A stretch of DNA of 64,000 bases from Arthrobacter livingstonensis (GCF_003219815.1 NZ_QJVD01000007.1:124001-188000), one strand, 5' to 3'; positions 1-9,171 are shown, counted from the stretch's first letter. Numbers and translations are program-made. Notes: generated from the sequence alone by a model not told the origin.

Positions 1-287
1 GTGTAGTAGGTGGCGTGCCGGTAGTCCTTGCCCTGGGGCGACTCGAAGAAGGAGCCCTTGGAATCAGGGTCTGAGGCGGCAATGGCGTCGGAGGGGACCA
101 CCCAGATGGACACGCCCTCGTTGCGGCGGGTGTACAGGTCGCGGGCGTTGCGCAGCGCCATGGAAGCGTCCGGCGCGTGCAGTGAGCCGGCGTGGACATG
201 GCTGAGTCCGCGGCTGGAGCGGACAAAGACCTCCCACAGGGGCCAGCGGTGGGCGCCTTCGGTGGGTTCCGGCGTCGGACTTTCCAT
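1..287 (-). CDS. paaB: PaaB, phenylacetyl-CoA epoxidase subunit (partial)
   Basis: Truncated by the left window edge. The readable N-terminal 95 residues contain WPLWEVFVRSSRGLSHVHAG and YTRRNEGVSIWVV, which are hallmarks of PaaB, the small structural subunit of the PaaABCE 1,2-phenylacetyl-CoA epoxidase. It follows paaA directly on the same strand. The start at 287 has AAGGAAG just upstream and gives the N-terminal length I expect for the family. An in-frame ATG at 305, two bases after the paaA stop, is the alternative and would add six residues. paaC-E should lie beyond the edge. Confidence 0.9.
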   Translation of the reverse strand, partial: MESPTPEPTEGAHRWPLWEVFVRSSRGLSHVHAGSLHAPDASMALRNARDLYTRRNEGVSIWVVPSDAIAASDPDSKGSFFESPQGKDYRHATYY

Positions 288-307
288 TGCTTCCTTGTCA
301 CCCATCT

Positions 308-1348
308 TTAGGCTGCTGCTTTCTGTGCGTTCGCGGCGGTGTGCTGGGCGGCCTGCTTTTCCGCGTAAGCTGCGGCGGCCTCGCGGACCCAGGCGCCGTC
401 TTCGTGCGCGGAGCGGCGGCGTTCCAGGCGCTGGGCATTGCAGGGGCCGCGGCCGGCCAGGACTTCCTTGAACTCTTCCCAGTCCAGCGGGCCGTATTCC
501 CACTTTTTGGTGTCCGCGTCAAAACGGACCTGGTCATCGGGCAGCTCCAGCCCCAGCACCTTGACCTGCTCGGCGAGCATCCCCACAAAGCGGGAGCGCA
601 GCTCGTCGTTGCTGAACCTTTTGATGTTCCAGGCCATGGACTGCTTGGAGTTGGGGGAATCGTCGTCCGGCGGGCCGAACATCATCAGGGATGGCGCGTA
701 CCAGCGGTTGACGGCGTCCTGGGCCATGGCGCGTTGTTCCGGGGTGCCGTTGGCCAGCTCCAGCAGGATCTCAAAGCCCTGGCGCTGGTGGAAGGATTCC
801 TCCTTGCACACTCGCACCATGGCGCGTCCGTAGGGACCGTAGGATGCGCGGCACAGGGGAACCTGGTTGCAAATAGCGGCACCGTCCACCATCCAGCCAA
901 TGGCGCCCATGTCCGCCCAGGTGACGGTGGGGTAGTTAAAAATGGAGGAATAGCGCGCCTTGCCGGCCACCAGCGCGTCCATCATGTCGTCGCGCGTGGT
1001 GCCGAGCGTCTCGGCGGCGGAGTACAGATACAGGCCGTGGCCGGCCTCGTCCTGGACCTTGGCCATGAGGATGGACTTGCGCTTGAGGCTGGGCGCCCGG
1101 GTGATCCAATTGGCTTCGGGCTGCATGCCGATGATCTCCGAGTGCGCGTGCTGGGAAATTTGGCGCACCAGCGAACGGCGGTAGGCCTCCGGCATCCAGT
1201 CCCTGGGCTCCACACGGGAATCCTTGGCGATGATCCGGTCGAAATTTTCCAAGCCGGCGGCGTCTTCCGCGGACAGTGCTTCTACAACCGGTGCCTCCGC
1301 TGCATTCCTTGGGGCGGACCGGCCCCCCTGCTGCATATTCCGTGCCAT
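308..1348 (-). CDS. paaA: PaaA, phenylacetyl-CoA epoxidase catalytic subunit
   Basis: 346 residues. Oxygenase subunit of ring 1,2-phenylacetyl-CoA epoxidase, which inserts one oxygen atom into the aromatic ring of phenylacetyl-CoA in the cytoplasm. The carboxylate-bridged di-iron site is visible as two ExxH pairs: DEAGH (E101, H104) and EESFH (E184, H187). Length fits the family (E. coli PaaA is about 310) with an N-terminal extension. A GAGGAG ribosome site lies seven bases before the ATG. It is the first gene of a paaAB... operon and is transcribed away from paaI. The TetR-type operator at 1379-1395 covers its promoter region. Confidence 0.95.
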   Translation of the reverse strand: MARNMQQGGRSAPRNAAEAPVVEALSAEDAAGLENFDRIIAKDSRVEPRDWMPEAYRRSLVRQISQHAHSEIIGMQPEANWITRAPSLKRKSILMAKVQDEAGHGLYLYSAAETLGTTRDDMMDALVAGKARYSSIFNYPTVTWADMGAIGWMVDGAAICNQVPLCRASYGPYGRAMVRVCKEESFHQRQGFEILLELANGTPEQRAMAQDAVNRWYAPSLMMFGPPDDDSPNSKQSMAWNIKRFSNDELRSRFVGMLAEQVKVLGLELPDDQVRFDADTKKWEYGPLDWEEFKEVLAGRGPCNAQRLERRRSAHEDGAWVREAAAAYAEKQAAQHTAANAQKAAA

Positions 1349-1378
1349 GGCAACTCCTCAATGTGGTGCCGACATTAA

Positions 1379-1395
1379 TTACCGACCGTTCGTTC
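1379..1395. promoter_or_regulatory. TetR-type operator in front of paaA
   Basis: The 17-base sequence TTACCGACCGTTCGTTC is an imperfect palindrome (ACCGA-NNNN-TCGtT). An identical 17-mer lies at 10466-10482 in front of the paa thiolase operon, and a diverged copy at 1470-1486. On the minus strand a TATATT -10-like hexamer directly precedes it, so a bound repressor would block paaA initiation. The probable ligand-binding partner is the TetR protein encoded at 3324-3938; that assignment is inference. Confidence 0.75.
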
Positions 1396-1469
1396 AGAAT
1401 ATAGTGTGACGGGCGCCTCGTCAATCCAGTGACGCCCGGATTGACAGAAGGGGTCGGAAGGGTATTACC

Positions 1470-1486
1470 TAATGAACATTCGGTAA
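1470..1486. promoter_or_regulatory. Third TetR-type operator, in front of paaI-paaK
   Basis: Read on the minus strand, TTACCGAATGTTCATTA matches the paaA and thiolase operators at 13 of 17 positions, including the ACCGA half and the GTTC core. It lies 20 bases before the chosen paaI start, in the short divergent region shared with paaA, so both divergent units can be controlled together. Confidence 0.6.
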
Positions 1487-1506
1487 GAAAAAGTGAGGGG
1501 CAACAC

Positions 1507-1944
1507 ATGGCGTCCAGCGGGGCCGGGGCACAGCACCCCATGCTGTCCAACGACTACGCGTCCGAATGGCTGGGCATTGAAGTGCTGGGGCTGGAGGACG
1601 GACACGCAACGATTGCCATGACGCTGCGCCCGGAGATGATGAACGGGTTCGGAATCACGCACGGCGGCATGATCTTCGCCTTCGCCGACTCGGCCTTCGC
1701 TCTGGCGTGCAACCCGGCGAAAGGTGACAGTGGCTATGTGACCGTCGCGTCCGGCGTCGACGTTAACTTCCTGGCGCCAACCCGTGCTGGCCAGCGCCTC
1801 ACGGCCGTCGCCAACCGCCGCCAGCAACAGGGCCGCAGCGGGCTCTACGACGTCCAGGTCACAGCCGAGAACGGCGGCACCCCCACCGTGGTCGCAGAAT
1901 TCCGCGGCCGCAGCAGGACCATTCCCAACAGGCACACGAACTGA
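1507..1944 (+). CDS. paaI: PaaI-type hotdog thioesterase
   Basis: 145 residues. Hotdog-fold acyl-CoA thioesterase of the PaaI group, thought to hydrolyse dead-end (hydroxy)phenylacetyl-CoA-type thioesters and so recycle CoA during phenylacetate degradation. The signature NGFGITHGGMIFAFADSAFALACN includes the HGG turn and catalytic-helix Asp of the family. The start at 1507 follows GAGGGG with good spacing; the reading frame is open upstream to 1429, but that part lacks family similarity and overlaps the operator. It is followed after 15 bases by paaK, with which it forms a unit divergent from paaA. Confidence 0.88.
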   Translation: MASSGAGAQHPMLSNDYASEWLGIEVLGLEDGHATIAMTLRPEMMNGFGITHGGMIFAFADSAFALACNPAKGDSGYVTVASGVDVNFLAPTRAGQRLTAVANRRQQQGRSGLYDVQVTAENGGTPTVVAEFRGRSRTIPNRHTN

Positions 1945-1959
1945 AAGGTCCGTCCCACG

Positions 1960-3276
1960 ATGACCGACTCCACAAAAACCGACCCCTCGATGCTGGACGC
2001 TGCGGAACTGATGAGCCGCGACGAGCTGGAGGCCCTGCAGCTCTCCCGGCTCCAGGACACGGTGGCCTACGCCTATGACCGGGTCCCGCTGTACAAGCGC
2101 AAGTTTGATGAAGTCGGCGTCCACCCATCGGATCTGTTGGAGCTGGCAGATCTGGCCAAGTTTCCGTACACCACCAAGGAGGACCTGCGTCAGGAGTACC
2201 CGTTCGGCATGTTCGCGGTGCCCCAGAACGAAGTGGTGCGCATCCATGCCAGCTCCGGCACCACCGGCCGGCCCACCGTGGTCGGCTACACGCAAAACGA
2301 CCTCGATGTATGGGCTTCCCTGGTGGCACGCTCCATGCGCGCCTCCGGCGTGCGGCCCGGCATGAAGGTGCACGTCGCCTACGGCTACGGCCTGTTCACC
2401 GGCGGGCTGGGCGCCCACTACGGTGCCGAGGCGCTGGGCACCACCGTCATCCCCATGTCCGGCGGGCAGACTGAGAAGCAGATCCAGCTGATCCAGGACT
2501 TCAAGCCCGACGCCATCATGTGCACGCCCACGTACCTGCTGACCATCATGGATGCCATGATCCACCGCGGCATCGACCCCCGCGCCACATCCCTGAAGTT
2601 TGCCGTATGCGGGGCGGAGCCGTGGACGGAGGAGATGCGCCACGAACTGGAGCAGGGCCTGGACCTGGACGCCTGCGACATCTACGGGCTCTCCGAGGTC
2701 ATGGGCCCCGGCGTCGCCGGTGAATCCGTGGAGACCAAGGACGGCAACCACATCTGGGAGGACCACTTCCGTCCGGAAATCATCGACCCCTTTGACCACA
2801 CCACGGTGCTGCCCGACGGGCACAAGGGCGAGCTGGTGTTCACCACGCTCACCAAGGAGGCGCTGCCCATCATCCGGTACCGCACCAAGGACCTCTCCAG
2901 CCTGCTGCCGGGAACGGCCCGCCCGTCCATGCGCCGGATGTCCCGGATCAGCGGCCGCAGCGACGACATGATCATCCTGCGCGGCGTCAACATGTTCCCC
3001 TCGCAAATCGAGGAAATCGCCCTGCGCATCCCGGTGTTCAGCCCGCACTTCCAGCTGGAACTGACCCGCAGCGGCCGGATGGATGAGATGACCATCCACA
3101 TCGAACCCCGCGAAAACACCACGGCGGAGGAACGCAGCGCCGCAGCCCTGGCGTTGAAATCCCAGATCAAGATCCACGTCGGCTCCTCGTGCACCATCGA
3201 TGTCGTCACACCCGGCTCGCTGGAACGCTCCAACGGCAAACTGCGCCGCATCTATGACAACCGGCCCAGGGTCTAA
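1960..3276 (+). CDS. paaK: Phenylacetate-CoA ligase
   Basis: 438 residues, the usual PaaK length. AMP-forming ligase that activates phenylacetate with ATP and CoA to phenylacetyl-CoA, the first step of the pathway. Visible motifs: the ATP-binding loop ASSGTTGRPT (about 97-106), YGLSEVMGPGVAGE (adenylate binding) and the C-terminal hinge RISGRSDDMIILRGVNMFPSQIEE, as in PaaK and CapK proteins. It lies between paaI and the TetR regulator and is probably cotranscribed with both. Confidence 0.95.
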   Translation: MTDSTKTDPSMLDAAELMSRDELEALQLSRLQDTVAYAYDRVPLYKRKFDEVGVHPSDLLELADLAKFPYTTKEDLRQEYPFGMFAVPQNEVVRIHASSGTTGRPTVVGYTQNDLDVWASLVARSMRASGVRPGMKVHVAYGYGLFTGGLGAHYGAEALGTTVIPMSGGQTEKQIQLIQDFKPDAIMCTPTYLLTIMDAMIHRGIDPRATSLKFAVCGAEPWTEEMRHELEQGLDLDACDIYGLSEVMGPGVAGESVETKDGNHIWEDHFRPEIIDPFDHTTVLPDGHKGELVFTTLTKEALPIIRYRTKDLSSLLPGTARPSMRRMSRISGRSDDMIILRGVNMFPSQIEEIALRIPVFSPHFQLELTRSGRMDEMTIHIEPRENTTAEERSAAALALKSQIKIHVGSSCTIDVVTPGSLERSNGKLRRIYDNRPRV

Positions 3277-3323
3277 GTCCCGGCGGTCGAGCCCGTCGAG
3301 GCGCACATGAGAAACTAGGAACC

Positions 3324-3938
3324 ATGCCCAGCACCGCCACCAGCCCGCACGCCGCCGCCGCCAAGCGGGGCCGGCCCGGTTATGACCAGCAGTCCGTGCT
3401 GCACATTGCCGTGGACGTGTTCAACAAGCACGGCTACGAGGCCACGTCGATGGGCACCCTGGCCGGGCACCTGGGCATCTCCAAGTCCGCCATCTACCAC
3501 CATGTCCCCTCCAAGGAGGACCTGCTGCGGTTGGCGTTGGAGGAGGCCCTCGGCGGTCTGGAAGGAGTCCTGAAGCTCGACGGCGCCACCTCCGGAGCGC
3601 CGGATTCCCGCCTTGAATTTGTGCTCCGCGGGACGATCGGGGTGCTGGTGGACCGGCTGCCGTTCGTCACACTGCTGCTGCGCCTGCGGGGCAACACGGA
3701 GATGGAACGCGAGGCCCTGGCCCGCCGCCGCGTTTTTGACCGCACCATCACCGGACTCGTTGCGGCCGCCCAGGAAGACGGCTCCCTGCGCACCGACATC
3801 GCCCCGGGAACCATCACCCGACTGCTGTTCGGCACCATCAACTCGATCGTGGAATGGTACAAGCCAGGAGGTGCGCTGTCCGCCGAAAAGCTGGCGGACG
3901 ACGTCATCACCATGTCCTTCCAAGGGCTGCACCAGTAG
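3324..3938 (+). CDS. TetR-family regulator, probable PaaR
   Basis: 204 residues. N-terminal TetR helix-turn-helix (about residues 20-65) with GYEATSMGTLAGHLGISKSAIYHH, followed by a C-terminal ligand-binding domain. TetR regulators in this position in actinobacterial paa clusters are thought to release DNA on binding phenylacetyl-CoA. The gene follows paaK by 47 bases, and three related palindromes occur at the three paa promoters, which makes this the most likely protein to bind them. AGGAACC precedes the ATG. Its target and ligand are inferred from context. Confidence 0.82.
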   Translation: MPSTATSPHAAAAKRGRPGYDQQSVLHIAVDVFNKHGYEATSMGTLAGHLGISKSAIYHHVPSKEDLLRLALEEALGGLEGVLKLDGATSGAPDSRLEFVLRGTIGVLVDRLPFVTLLLRLRGNTEMEREALARRRVFDRTITGLVAAAQEDGSLRTDIAPGTITRLLFGTINSIVEWYKPGGALSAEKLADDVITMSFQGLHQ

Positions 3939-4003
3939 CCAACGCCGGGCCACCGGAGTCGTGCCCCGTTGACTCCTCTGCGCGACAAGCGCACGATTTA
4001 CGC

Positions 4004-4768
4004 ATGGCCACCAAAATTTCCGACGCCCTCCAGGCCCTCTCCGACGAACTGCGCTTTGAACCCACCACCAAGCGGATCCGCGCCATGCTCGGGGACGATG
4101 TTGTCCTTGATTCCCGCGGCGCAGTCGCCCTCTGGGAACCCGGGCGCGTGGTGCCGTGCTATGCGGCCCCGGCGAACGACGTCGTGGGTGTTCTCAGCCC
4201 TGCCACTCCGGCACAGCCCTGGCCGGACATGCCCACGGTGCTGCACCCCGGCATACCATTCAGCCGGCACAGCTCGCCGGGAACGGCGCTGGATGTTTCC
4301 GCCGGAGGGCAAAGCGCAGCGGGGGCCGCGTTTGAGCTCGACGATCCCGATCTCACCGGCTATGTGGCCTTTGACCCCGCCGCGTTCAACTGGCTGGAGG
4401 AGAACGACGCCGTCCAGTCGCACCCGCGCGACCCCTTTCACCGCGTGGACATCCGCCACAGCGCCCGGCATGTACGCGTCACGGCCGAAGGGGTGGCGCT
4501 GGCTGAGTCCAGTAATCCCGTGATGGTTTTTGAAACCGCCTTGGCTGAGCGGATCTATCTGCCGCCGAACGACGTGGACTGGGACCAGCTGATCCCCACC
4601 GATTCCGTGACGCTCTGCCCGTACAAGGGCTCGGCAAGCTATTGGCGGCTGGCCGGCGGTTCCGGGGAGGACGTTGCCTGGAGCTACCGAGAGCCGCTGC
4701 CGCTTGCCGCGGAAATCGCAGGACTGGTCTGCTTCTACGACAACCGCGTGGACGTCAGGGAGCTGTAG
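4004..4768 (+). CDS. DUF427-family protein with two repeats
   Basis: 254 residues. It carries two copies of the DUF427 fold: an N-terminal copy around WEPGRVVPCYAAPANDV and a C-terminal copy with VMVFETALAERIYLPPNDV, CPYKGSASYW and CFYDNRVDV. DUF427 proteins are small cytoplasmic beta-barrel proteins of unknown biochemical role. The start at 4004 (MATKISDALQ) is chosen because the reading frame before it overlaps the TetR gene and looks like its shadow; no clear ribosome site is visible. It is not obviously part of the phenylacetate pathway. Confidence 0.8.
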   Translation: MATKISDALQALSDELRFEPTTKRIRAMLGDDVVLDSRGAVALWEPGRVVPCYAAPANDVVGVLSPATPAQPWPDMPTVLHPGIPFSRHSSPGTALDVSAGGQSAAGAAFELDDPDLTGYVAFDPAAFNWLEENDAVQSHPRDPFHRVDIRHSARHVRVTAEGVALAESSNPVMVFETALAERIYLPPNDVDWDQLIPTDSVTLCPYKGSASYWRLAGGSGEDVAWSYREPLPLAAEIAGLVCFYDNRVDVREL

Positions 4769-4844
4769 CCGGCCGGCACTCCACACCGCATCAAACGCTC
4801 CCGCAGAAGCGGGTGCCTTTCCCGGCGCTCTCACCTAGGGAGGG

Positions 4845-5015
4845 TCACGCGGCGTTCGGAGGCAGGACGATCTCAAGCACGTCGCCGAGAGCGTCCGTTT
4901 GCGATTCAAGGTCATGGTGCACGTGCGGAATGCCCCGCTTTCGCCGTGCGCCGGACTCGAGGGGAGTTTGGTACAGGGCGGGCCAAGCGTAAAACTCATC
5001 GGGAATCTGACGCAT
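4845..5015 (-). CDS. Possible 56-residue hypothetical protein
   Basis: A short minus-strand frame of 56 residues starts MRQIPDEFYAWPALYQTPLE and ends LEIVLPPNAA. Its composition is protein-like rather than a shadow. An in-frame stop lies seven codons upstream, so the start is constrained. There is no convincing ribosome site and I do not recognise a family. It may be a real small protein or the remnant of a larger gene. Apart from it and the hairpin at 5127, I see nothing in the 485-base gap 4769-5253. Confidence 0.3.
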   Translation of the reverse strand: MRQIPDEFYAWPALYQTPLESGARRKRGIPHVHHDLESQTDALGDVLEIVLPPNAA

Positions 5016-5126
5016 GCCAAAAGTGCCGGAAGTTCACGCGCCGGACTGACATGGGCATTGTGCGCATGCCGGTGACTGGCCCGGCACGGAACACCCGCCG
5101 CAGCCGGGCCCCGAATTGCGCCAGAA

Positions 5127-5180
5127 GGTCGAACTGGACATTTGAGCCTGATAGTTCAGGCTCAAATGTCCATTTCGACC
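5127..5180. repeat. Long perfect-type hairpin (25-base arms)
   Basis: Arms 5127-5151 and 5156-5180 are complementary at 24 of 25 positions, separated by the 4-base loop TAGT. No U-tract follows on either strand, so it is not a typical intrinsic terminator. It lies 74 bases beyond the paaZ stop codon and may act as a transcript 3' end or be an inserted palindromic element. Confidence 0.7.
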
Positions 5181-5253
5181 TCCGCAGTCACGATGACCGC
5201 GACTACGCGTGTGGGTGGGGATCGATAGCCGGTGCTCGATCAGCGGCTGGCGG

Positions 5254-7401
5254 CTATTTGTAGAGAGTGTCCACCTTCTCCACGAGCGTGAGGACGTCGT
5301 AGGTGGCCACGATCTCGCCGTCTTGGTTGTGCAGGATCGCGTCCCAGCAGACCTCGCCGTATTCGTCGGTGACGCGCGGGGTGATTTTCTTGGCCGTCAG
5401 TGTGACCCGGATGGAATCTCCTGCCGCCACGGGCGTGATGAAGCGCAAAGATTCGAGCCCGTAGTTGGCCAGGACGGGGCCCGGCGCGGGCTCCACGAAC
5501 AGCCCCGCGGCCCAGGACACCAGCAGGTAGCCGTGGGCAACGATGCCCGGGAAGAACGGGTTCTTTTCGGCAGCCGCCGCGTCGGTGTGGGCGTAGAAGG
5601 TGTCGCCGGTGGTCTGTGCAAACGCCGTGATGTCCTCCAGCGTCACCTGCCGCAGCCCGGACGCAAACGCGTCGCCGATGTGCAGCTCAGCCAGCGATTT
5701 CCGGAAAGGGTGGACGGCGCCTGCCACGGCCCCAAACTCCGGGTCGCCGGCGGCCACGCGGTCCGCACCCGTGTGCCACATGCCGGTCACGGCCGTGAGC
5801 ATGTTGGGCGAGCCCTGGATGGCGGTGCGCTGCATGTGGTGCTTGACGGAGCGGATGCCGCCCAGCTCCTCGCCGCCCCCGGCCCGCCCCGGACCACCGT
5901 GCACCAGGTGCGGCACGGGCGAACCGTGGCCGGTGGAGGTGCGGGCGTCCTCGCGGTTGAGCACCAGTACGCGGCCGTGGTGCGCGGCAATGCCGGTGAC
6001 CAGCTGGCGCGCAATGTCGGGATCGTTGGTGCACACGGTCGCCACGAGGGAGCCGGCCCCCAGCGCGGCGAGCCTGACCGCCTCGGTGACGTCCGTTCCC
6101 TGTCCGTCGAAGCCGGGGCGCGTGTCATACCCAATCACACTTGTGACGGGGCCAAACGCCTCCAAAGTGTGCACGGCCGGGGCTTCGGCGTCGGCCCAGC
6201 TCAGCAGCACCGGGGACATGAACGCACCGTCGGCGACGGCGGCCACGGACCCGTCCGCGCGTGTCACGCGGGGTGCGTCCAGGGTTCCCCAGGCCAGCTC
6301 GCCGCCGGCCGCGAGCATGGTCTCGACGGCGGAGCGGACGTCCGCGAGCTGCTCCAGCGAGGCGAGGGCGCCCATGGTGACGCCTTCGGCACGGGGATCG
6401 CCCACCACCACCCGTTCGCCGATGCGTGCGCCGATGCCATCGATGACGGCCTGGCGGAGCTCGTTGGGGACGATGGTGCGGCGGATGGATGTGCACTTTT
6501 GGCCGGCCTTGACCGTCATTTCGGTGACCACTGACTTGATGAACGCGTCGAATTCCGGCGTGCCGGGAACGGCATCCGGGCCCAGGATGGCCGCGTTCAG
6601 GGAGTCGGTTTCGGAGGTGAAGCGGACGCCGCCGTGGGCCACGTTCGGGTGGTTCTTCAGCAGGTTCGCCGTGCTGGCGGAGCCGGTGAAGGAGACCATG
6701 TCGCGGTAGTCAAGCTGGTCCACCAGGTCCCGGGCGGAGCCGGAAATCAGCTGCAGCGAACCGGCGGGCAGGACCCCGGACTCGACGATGGCCCGCACCG
6801 CGGCCTCGGCCAGGTAGCCGCTGGGCGTGGCCGGCTTGACGATGGTGGGCACGCCGGCAATGAAGGCCGGGGCGAACTTTTCCAGCATGCCCCAGACGGG
6901 GAAGTTGAAGGCATTGATCTGCACGGCCACGCCAGGGATGCGGGTGTAGATGTGCTCGGCAATGAAGGAGCCGTCCTTGCTCAGCACCTCCACCGGGCCG
7001 TCCACAATCACGTTGGCGTTGGGCAGTTCACGCCGGCCCTTGGAGGAAAACGTGAACAGCACACCAATGCCGCCGTCGATGTCCACCATGGAGTCGATCT
7101 TTGTGGCGCCGGTCCGGGCGGAGATGGCGTAGAGCTCCTGGCGCTGGTCGTTCAAGTAGGCAGCCAGCTCACGCAGTTTCAGCGCGCGCTCGTGGATGGT
7201 CAGTTTGCCAAGTTCGGCTTGCCCCACGGTGCGCGCATGGCCGACAGCGGCGGCCAGGTCCAGCCCCTCGGCCGAGACGCGGGCAAGCACCTCGCCGGTG
7301 CTGGCATCGCGGGCATCGGTGGCCCGCACGCCGTCGGCGGGAGTCCACCAGGCATCCTGGATGTAGCTGGGAACCGTTTCAATTGACGTTGCAATGGCCA
7401 T
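5254..7401 (-). CDS. paaZ: PaaZ, oxepin-CoA hydrolase / semialdehyde dehydrogenase
   Basis: 715 residues. Bifunctional ring-opening enzyme: a C-terminal MaoC-type hydratase domain opens oxepin-CoA and an N-terminal aldehyde dehydrogenase domain oxidises the resulting 3-oxo-5,6-dehydrosuberyl-CoA semialdehyde with NADP. Seen in the sequence: INAFNFPVWG, the Glu-containing FTSETDSLN and the catalytic Cys in KAGQKCTSIRR (about residue 290), then a MaoC region with TGDTFYAHTD and FPGIVAHGYL. The ATG at 7401 is chosen over GTG 7410 because AAAGGA is correctly spaced for it. Last gene of the operon, 58 bases after the dehydrogenase. Confidence 0.93.
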   Translation of the reverse strand: MAIATSIETVPSYIQDAWWTPADGVRATDARDASTGEVLARVSAEGLDLAAAVGHARTVGQAELGKLTIHERALKLRELAAYLNDQRQELYAISARTGATKIDSMVDIDGGIGVLFTFSSKGRRELPNANVIVDGPVEVLSKDGSFIAEHIYTRIPGVAVQINAFNFPVWGMLEKFAPAFIAGVPTIVKPATPSGYLAEAAVRAIVESGVLPAGSLQLISGSARDLVDQLDYRDMVSFTGSASTANLLKNHPNVAHGGVRFTSETDSLNAAILGPDAVPGTPEFDAFIKSVVTEMTVKAGQKCTSIRRTIVPNELRQAVIDGIGARIGERVVVGDPRAEGVTMGALASLEQLADVRSAVETMLAAGGELAWGTLDAPRVTRADGSVAAVADGAFMSPVLLSWADAEAPAVHTLEAFGPVTSVIGYDTRPGFDGQGTDVTEAVRLAALGAGSLVATVCTNDPDIARQLVTGIAAHHGRVLVLNREDARTSTGHGSPVPHLVHGGPGRAGGGEELGGIRSVKHHMQRTAIQGSPNMLTAVTGMWHTGADRVAAGDPEFGAVAGAVHPFRKSLAELHIGDAFASGLRQVTLEDITAFAQTTGDTFYAHTDAAAAEKNPFFPGIVAHGYLLVSWAAGLFVEPAPGPVLANYGLESLRFITPVAAGDSIRVTLTAKKITPRVTDEYGEVCWDAILHNQDGEIVATYDVLTLVEKVDTLYK

Positions 7402-7459
7402 GGCCGGCACGTCCTTTCAGTGTTGGTCTTGGTGCGGGCATTTCAGCCCGGTAAAGAAA

Positions 7460-8350
7460 TTAGTTCCAGTCAAAGAATCCGCGGCCGCTCTTGCGTCCCA
7501 GTTCGCCGCGGGCCACCTTGTCGCGCAGGATTTGCGGTGGCGCGAAGCGCTCACCGAGCGTCTCCGCCAGGTATTCGGCAATGCCCAGGCGCACGTCCAG
7601 GCCCACGATGTCCGTGGTGCGCAGCGGTCCGGTGGGGTGTTTGTAGCCGAGCACCATGGCGGCGTCGATGTCCCCGGCGCTTGCCACGCCCTCCTCCACC
7701 ATGCGCATGGCCTCCAGCGCAATCGCCACGCCAAGCCTGGAGGAGGCAAAGCCCGGTGCGTCGTTGACGACGACGGCGGTCTTGCCCAGCGCGGCCACCC
7801 AGCCTTGCGCCGTGGTCACCAGTGCGGGGCTCGTTTGCTTTGCGATGACAACCTCGATCAGCGTGGACGCCGGGACGGGGTTGAAGAAGTGCAGGCCGAT
7901 GAAGTTTTCCGGTCGCTCCAGCTCCGCGGCGAGTCCCGTCATGGACAGCGAGGACGTGTTGGACGCCAGTGTCGCGGTGGGTCCCAGGTGCTTTTCCACG
8001 CCCTGCAGCGAGGAAACTTTCAGCTCCCAGATTTCCGGTACCGCCTCGACCACCAGCCCGCACCGGGCAAAGTCGGCGTAGTCGGTGGACACCTCCAGCC
8101 GGGCCAGAAATCCGTCTGGGTTGCCCGCCAGGCCGCGCTCCACCGACTTGGCCAGGGCGCCTTCCACGCGGGCCCGGGCGCCTGCGGCAGCGTCGCCGTC
8201 GCGCTCCACCACCAGCACCTCGCAGCCTGCCATAAGGAAGGCATGCGCAATCCCGGCGCCCATGCGGCCGCCGCCCAGAACACCCACGAACTGAGGGAGG
8301 GTTGGCAAAAAGGCACTCGAAGGTGAGGGAGCGTCGGGTGTGGGGGTCAT
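7460..8350 (-). CDS. paaH: 3-hydroxyacyl-CoA dehydrogenase, PaaH-like
   Basis: 296 residues. NAD-dependent dehydrogenase that would oxidise 3-hydroxyadipyl-CoA to 3-oxoadipyl-CoA in the lower phenylacetate pathway. The N-terminal Rossmann motif GGGRMGAGIAHAF is followed by an acidic residue at the end of strand 2 (VVERD), and the family sequence GLHFFNPVP appears mid-protein. The C-terminal helical domain includes VNDAPGFASSR and YKHPTGPLRTTD. Its ATG overlaps the hydratase stop as ATGA, indicating translational coupling. Single-domain form, unlike the PaaH of about 475 residues in E. coli. Confidence 0.88.
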   Translation of the reverse strand: MTPTPDAPSPSSAFLPTLPQFVGVLGGGRMGAGIAHAFLMAGCEVLVVERDGDAAAGARARVEGALAKSVERGLAGNPDGFLARLEVSTDYADFARCGLVVEAVPEIWELKVSSLQGVEKHLGPTATLASNTSSLSMTGLAAELERPENFIGLHFFNPVPASTLIEVVIAKQTSPALVTTAQGWVAALGKTAVVVNDAPGFASSRLGVAIALEAMRMVEEGVASAGDIDAAMVLGYKHPTGPLRTTDIVGLDVRLGIAEYLAETLGERFAPPQILRDKVARGELGRKSGRGFFDWN

Positions 8351-9171
8351 TTCTTCTTCCTGTCCAGAAAGGCCTGCATGCGGTCAAACTTGGCGGGCGA
8401 TTCAAATAATTCCGCCTGTGCCCGGTTGTCCGCCTCGGGGTGGGCCTCGCGCGGTTCATGGAACACGCGCTTGGTGGTCTGCACCGCCAACGAATCCTGG
8501 GCGCATATCTTGTCGGCCAGCTCCTGCGCGGCCGCGAGCAGTGCGGCGGACTCCAGCAGTTCAGTAATCAGCCCAACAGCGAGGCAGCCCTCACCGGTAA
8601 GGATCCGCCCGGCCAGCAGCATCTGCTTCGCCACCGGCTCGCCCACGAGTTCCTTCAGCCGCCAGGTGGCGCCGGCGGCGGCCATGATGCCCAGGGACGT
8701 TTCGGGCTGGCCCATGCGCAGCGCCCGGGTACCGATGCGGAAGTCGGCGGCGTAGGCCAGCTCGGCGCCGCCGCCCAGCGCGTACCCGTCCAGGGCGGCG
8801 ATAACGGGCATGGGCAGCCTGGCAATGCGGTCAAACAATCCGGAGTTGATGCCGGCCAGTGCGTCGTCGCGGCGGCGTTCGCGCAGTTCGGCGATGTCCG
8901 CGCCGGAGGCGAAAATGCCCTTGGTCCCGGCGGCCTCGTCGCTGGGAATCCCGGACAGGATGAGAACCTTTGGCAATGCTTCGAGGTGCGCGCAGACGGA
9001 GTGCAGCTCATCCACCATCTGTGCGTCGATGGCGTTCCTGACCGCCGGCCGGTTGAGCTGGACAGCCACGCGGTCCACCCCCTCGGTGACCAGCAGTGTG
9101 GCGAATGCTGCGGGATCGAGGCGGGGGCCGGCGTCGTCCGTCAGGGGCCGCGGCAACAATGGATCTGCCAT
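8347..9171 (-). CDS. paaF: Enoyl-CoA hydratase, PaaF-like
   Basis: 274 residues. Crotonase-fold enzyme, likely hydrating 2,3-dehydroadipyl-CoA. The oxyanion hole segment FASGADIAEL, the first acidic site GGGAELAYAADF and the second, QPETSLGIMAAAGATWRL, are visible; both catalytic Glu positions of hydratases are kept, which favours PaaF over the PaaG isomerase. The start at 9171 overlaps the thiolase stop by one base (TGATG). Only one crotonase is present here, so the epoxide-isomerising PaaG must be encoded elsewhere or be the same enzyme. Confidence 0.85.
   Translation of the reverse strand: MADPLLPRPLTDDAGPRLDPAAFATLLVTEGVDRVAVQLNRPAVRNAIDAQMVDELHSVCAHLEALPKVLILSGIPSDEAAGTKGIFASGADIAELRERRRDDALAGINSGLFDRIARLPMPVIAALDGYALGGGAELAYAADFRIGTRALRMGQPETSLGIMAAAGATWRLKELVGEPVAKQMLLAGRILTGEGCLAVGLITELLESAALLAAAQELADKICAQDSLAVQTTKRVFHEPREAHPEADNRAQAELFESPAKFDRMQAFLDRKKK

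Noticed and set aside
1465-3306. 613-codon minus-strand frame opposite paaI-paaK
   Set aside because: Shadow of the GC-rich coding strand; paaI and paaK motifs on the plus strand are unambiguous.
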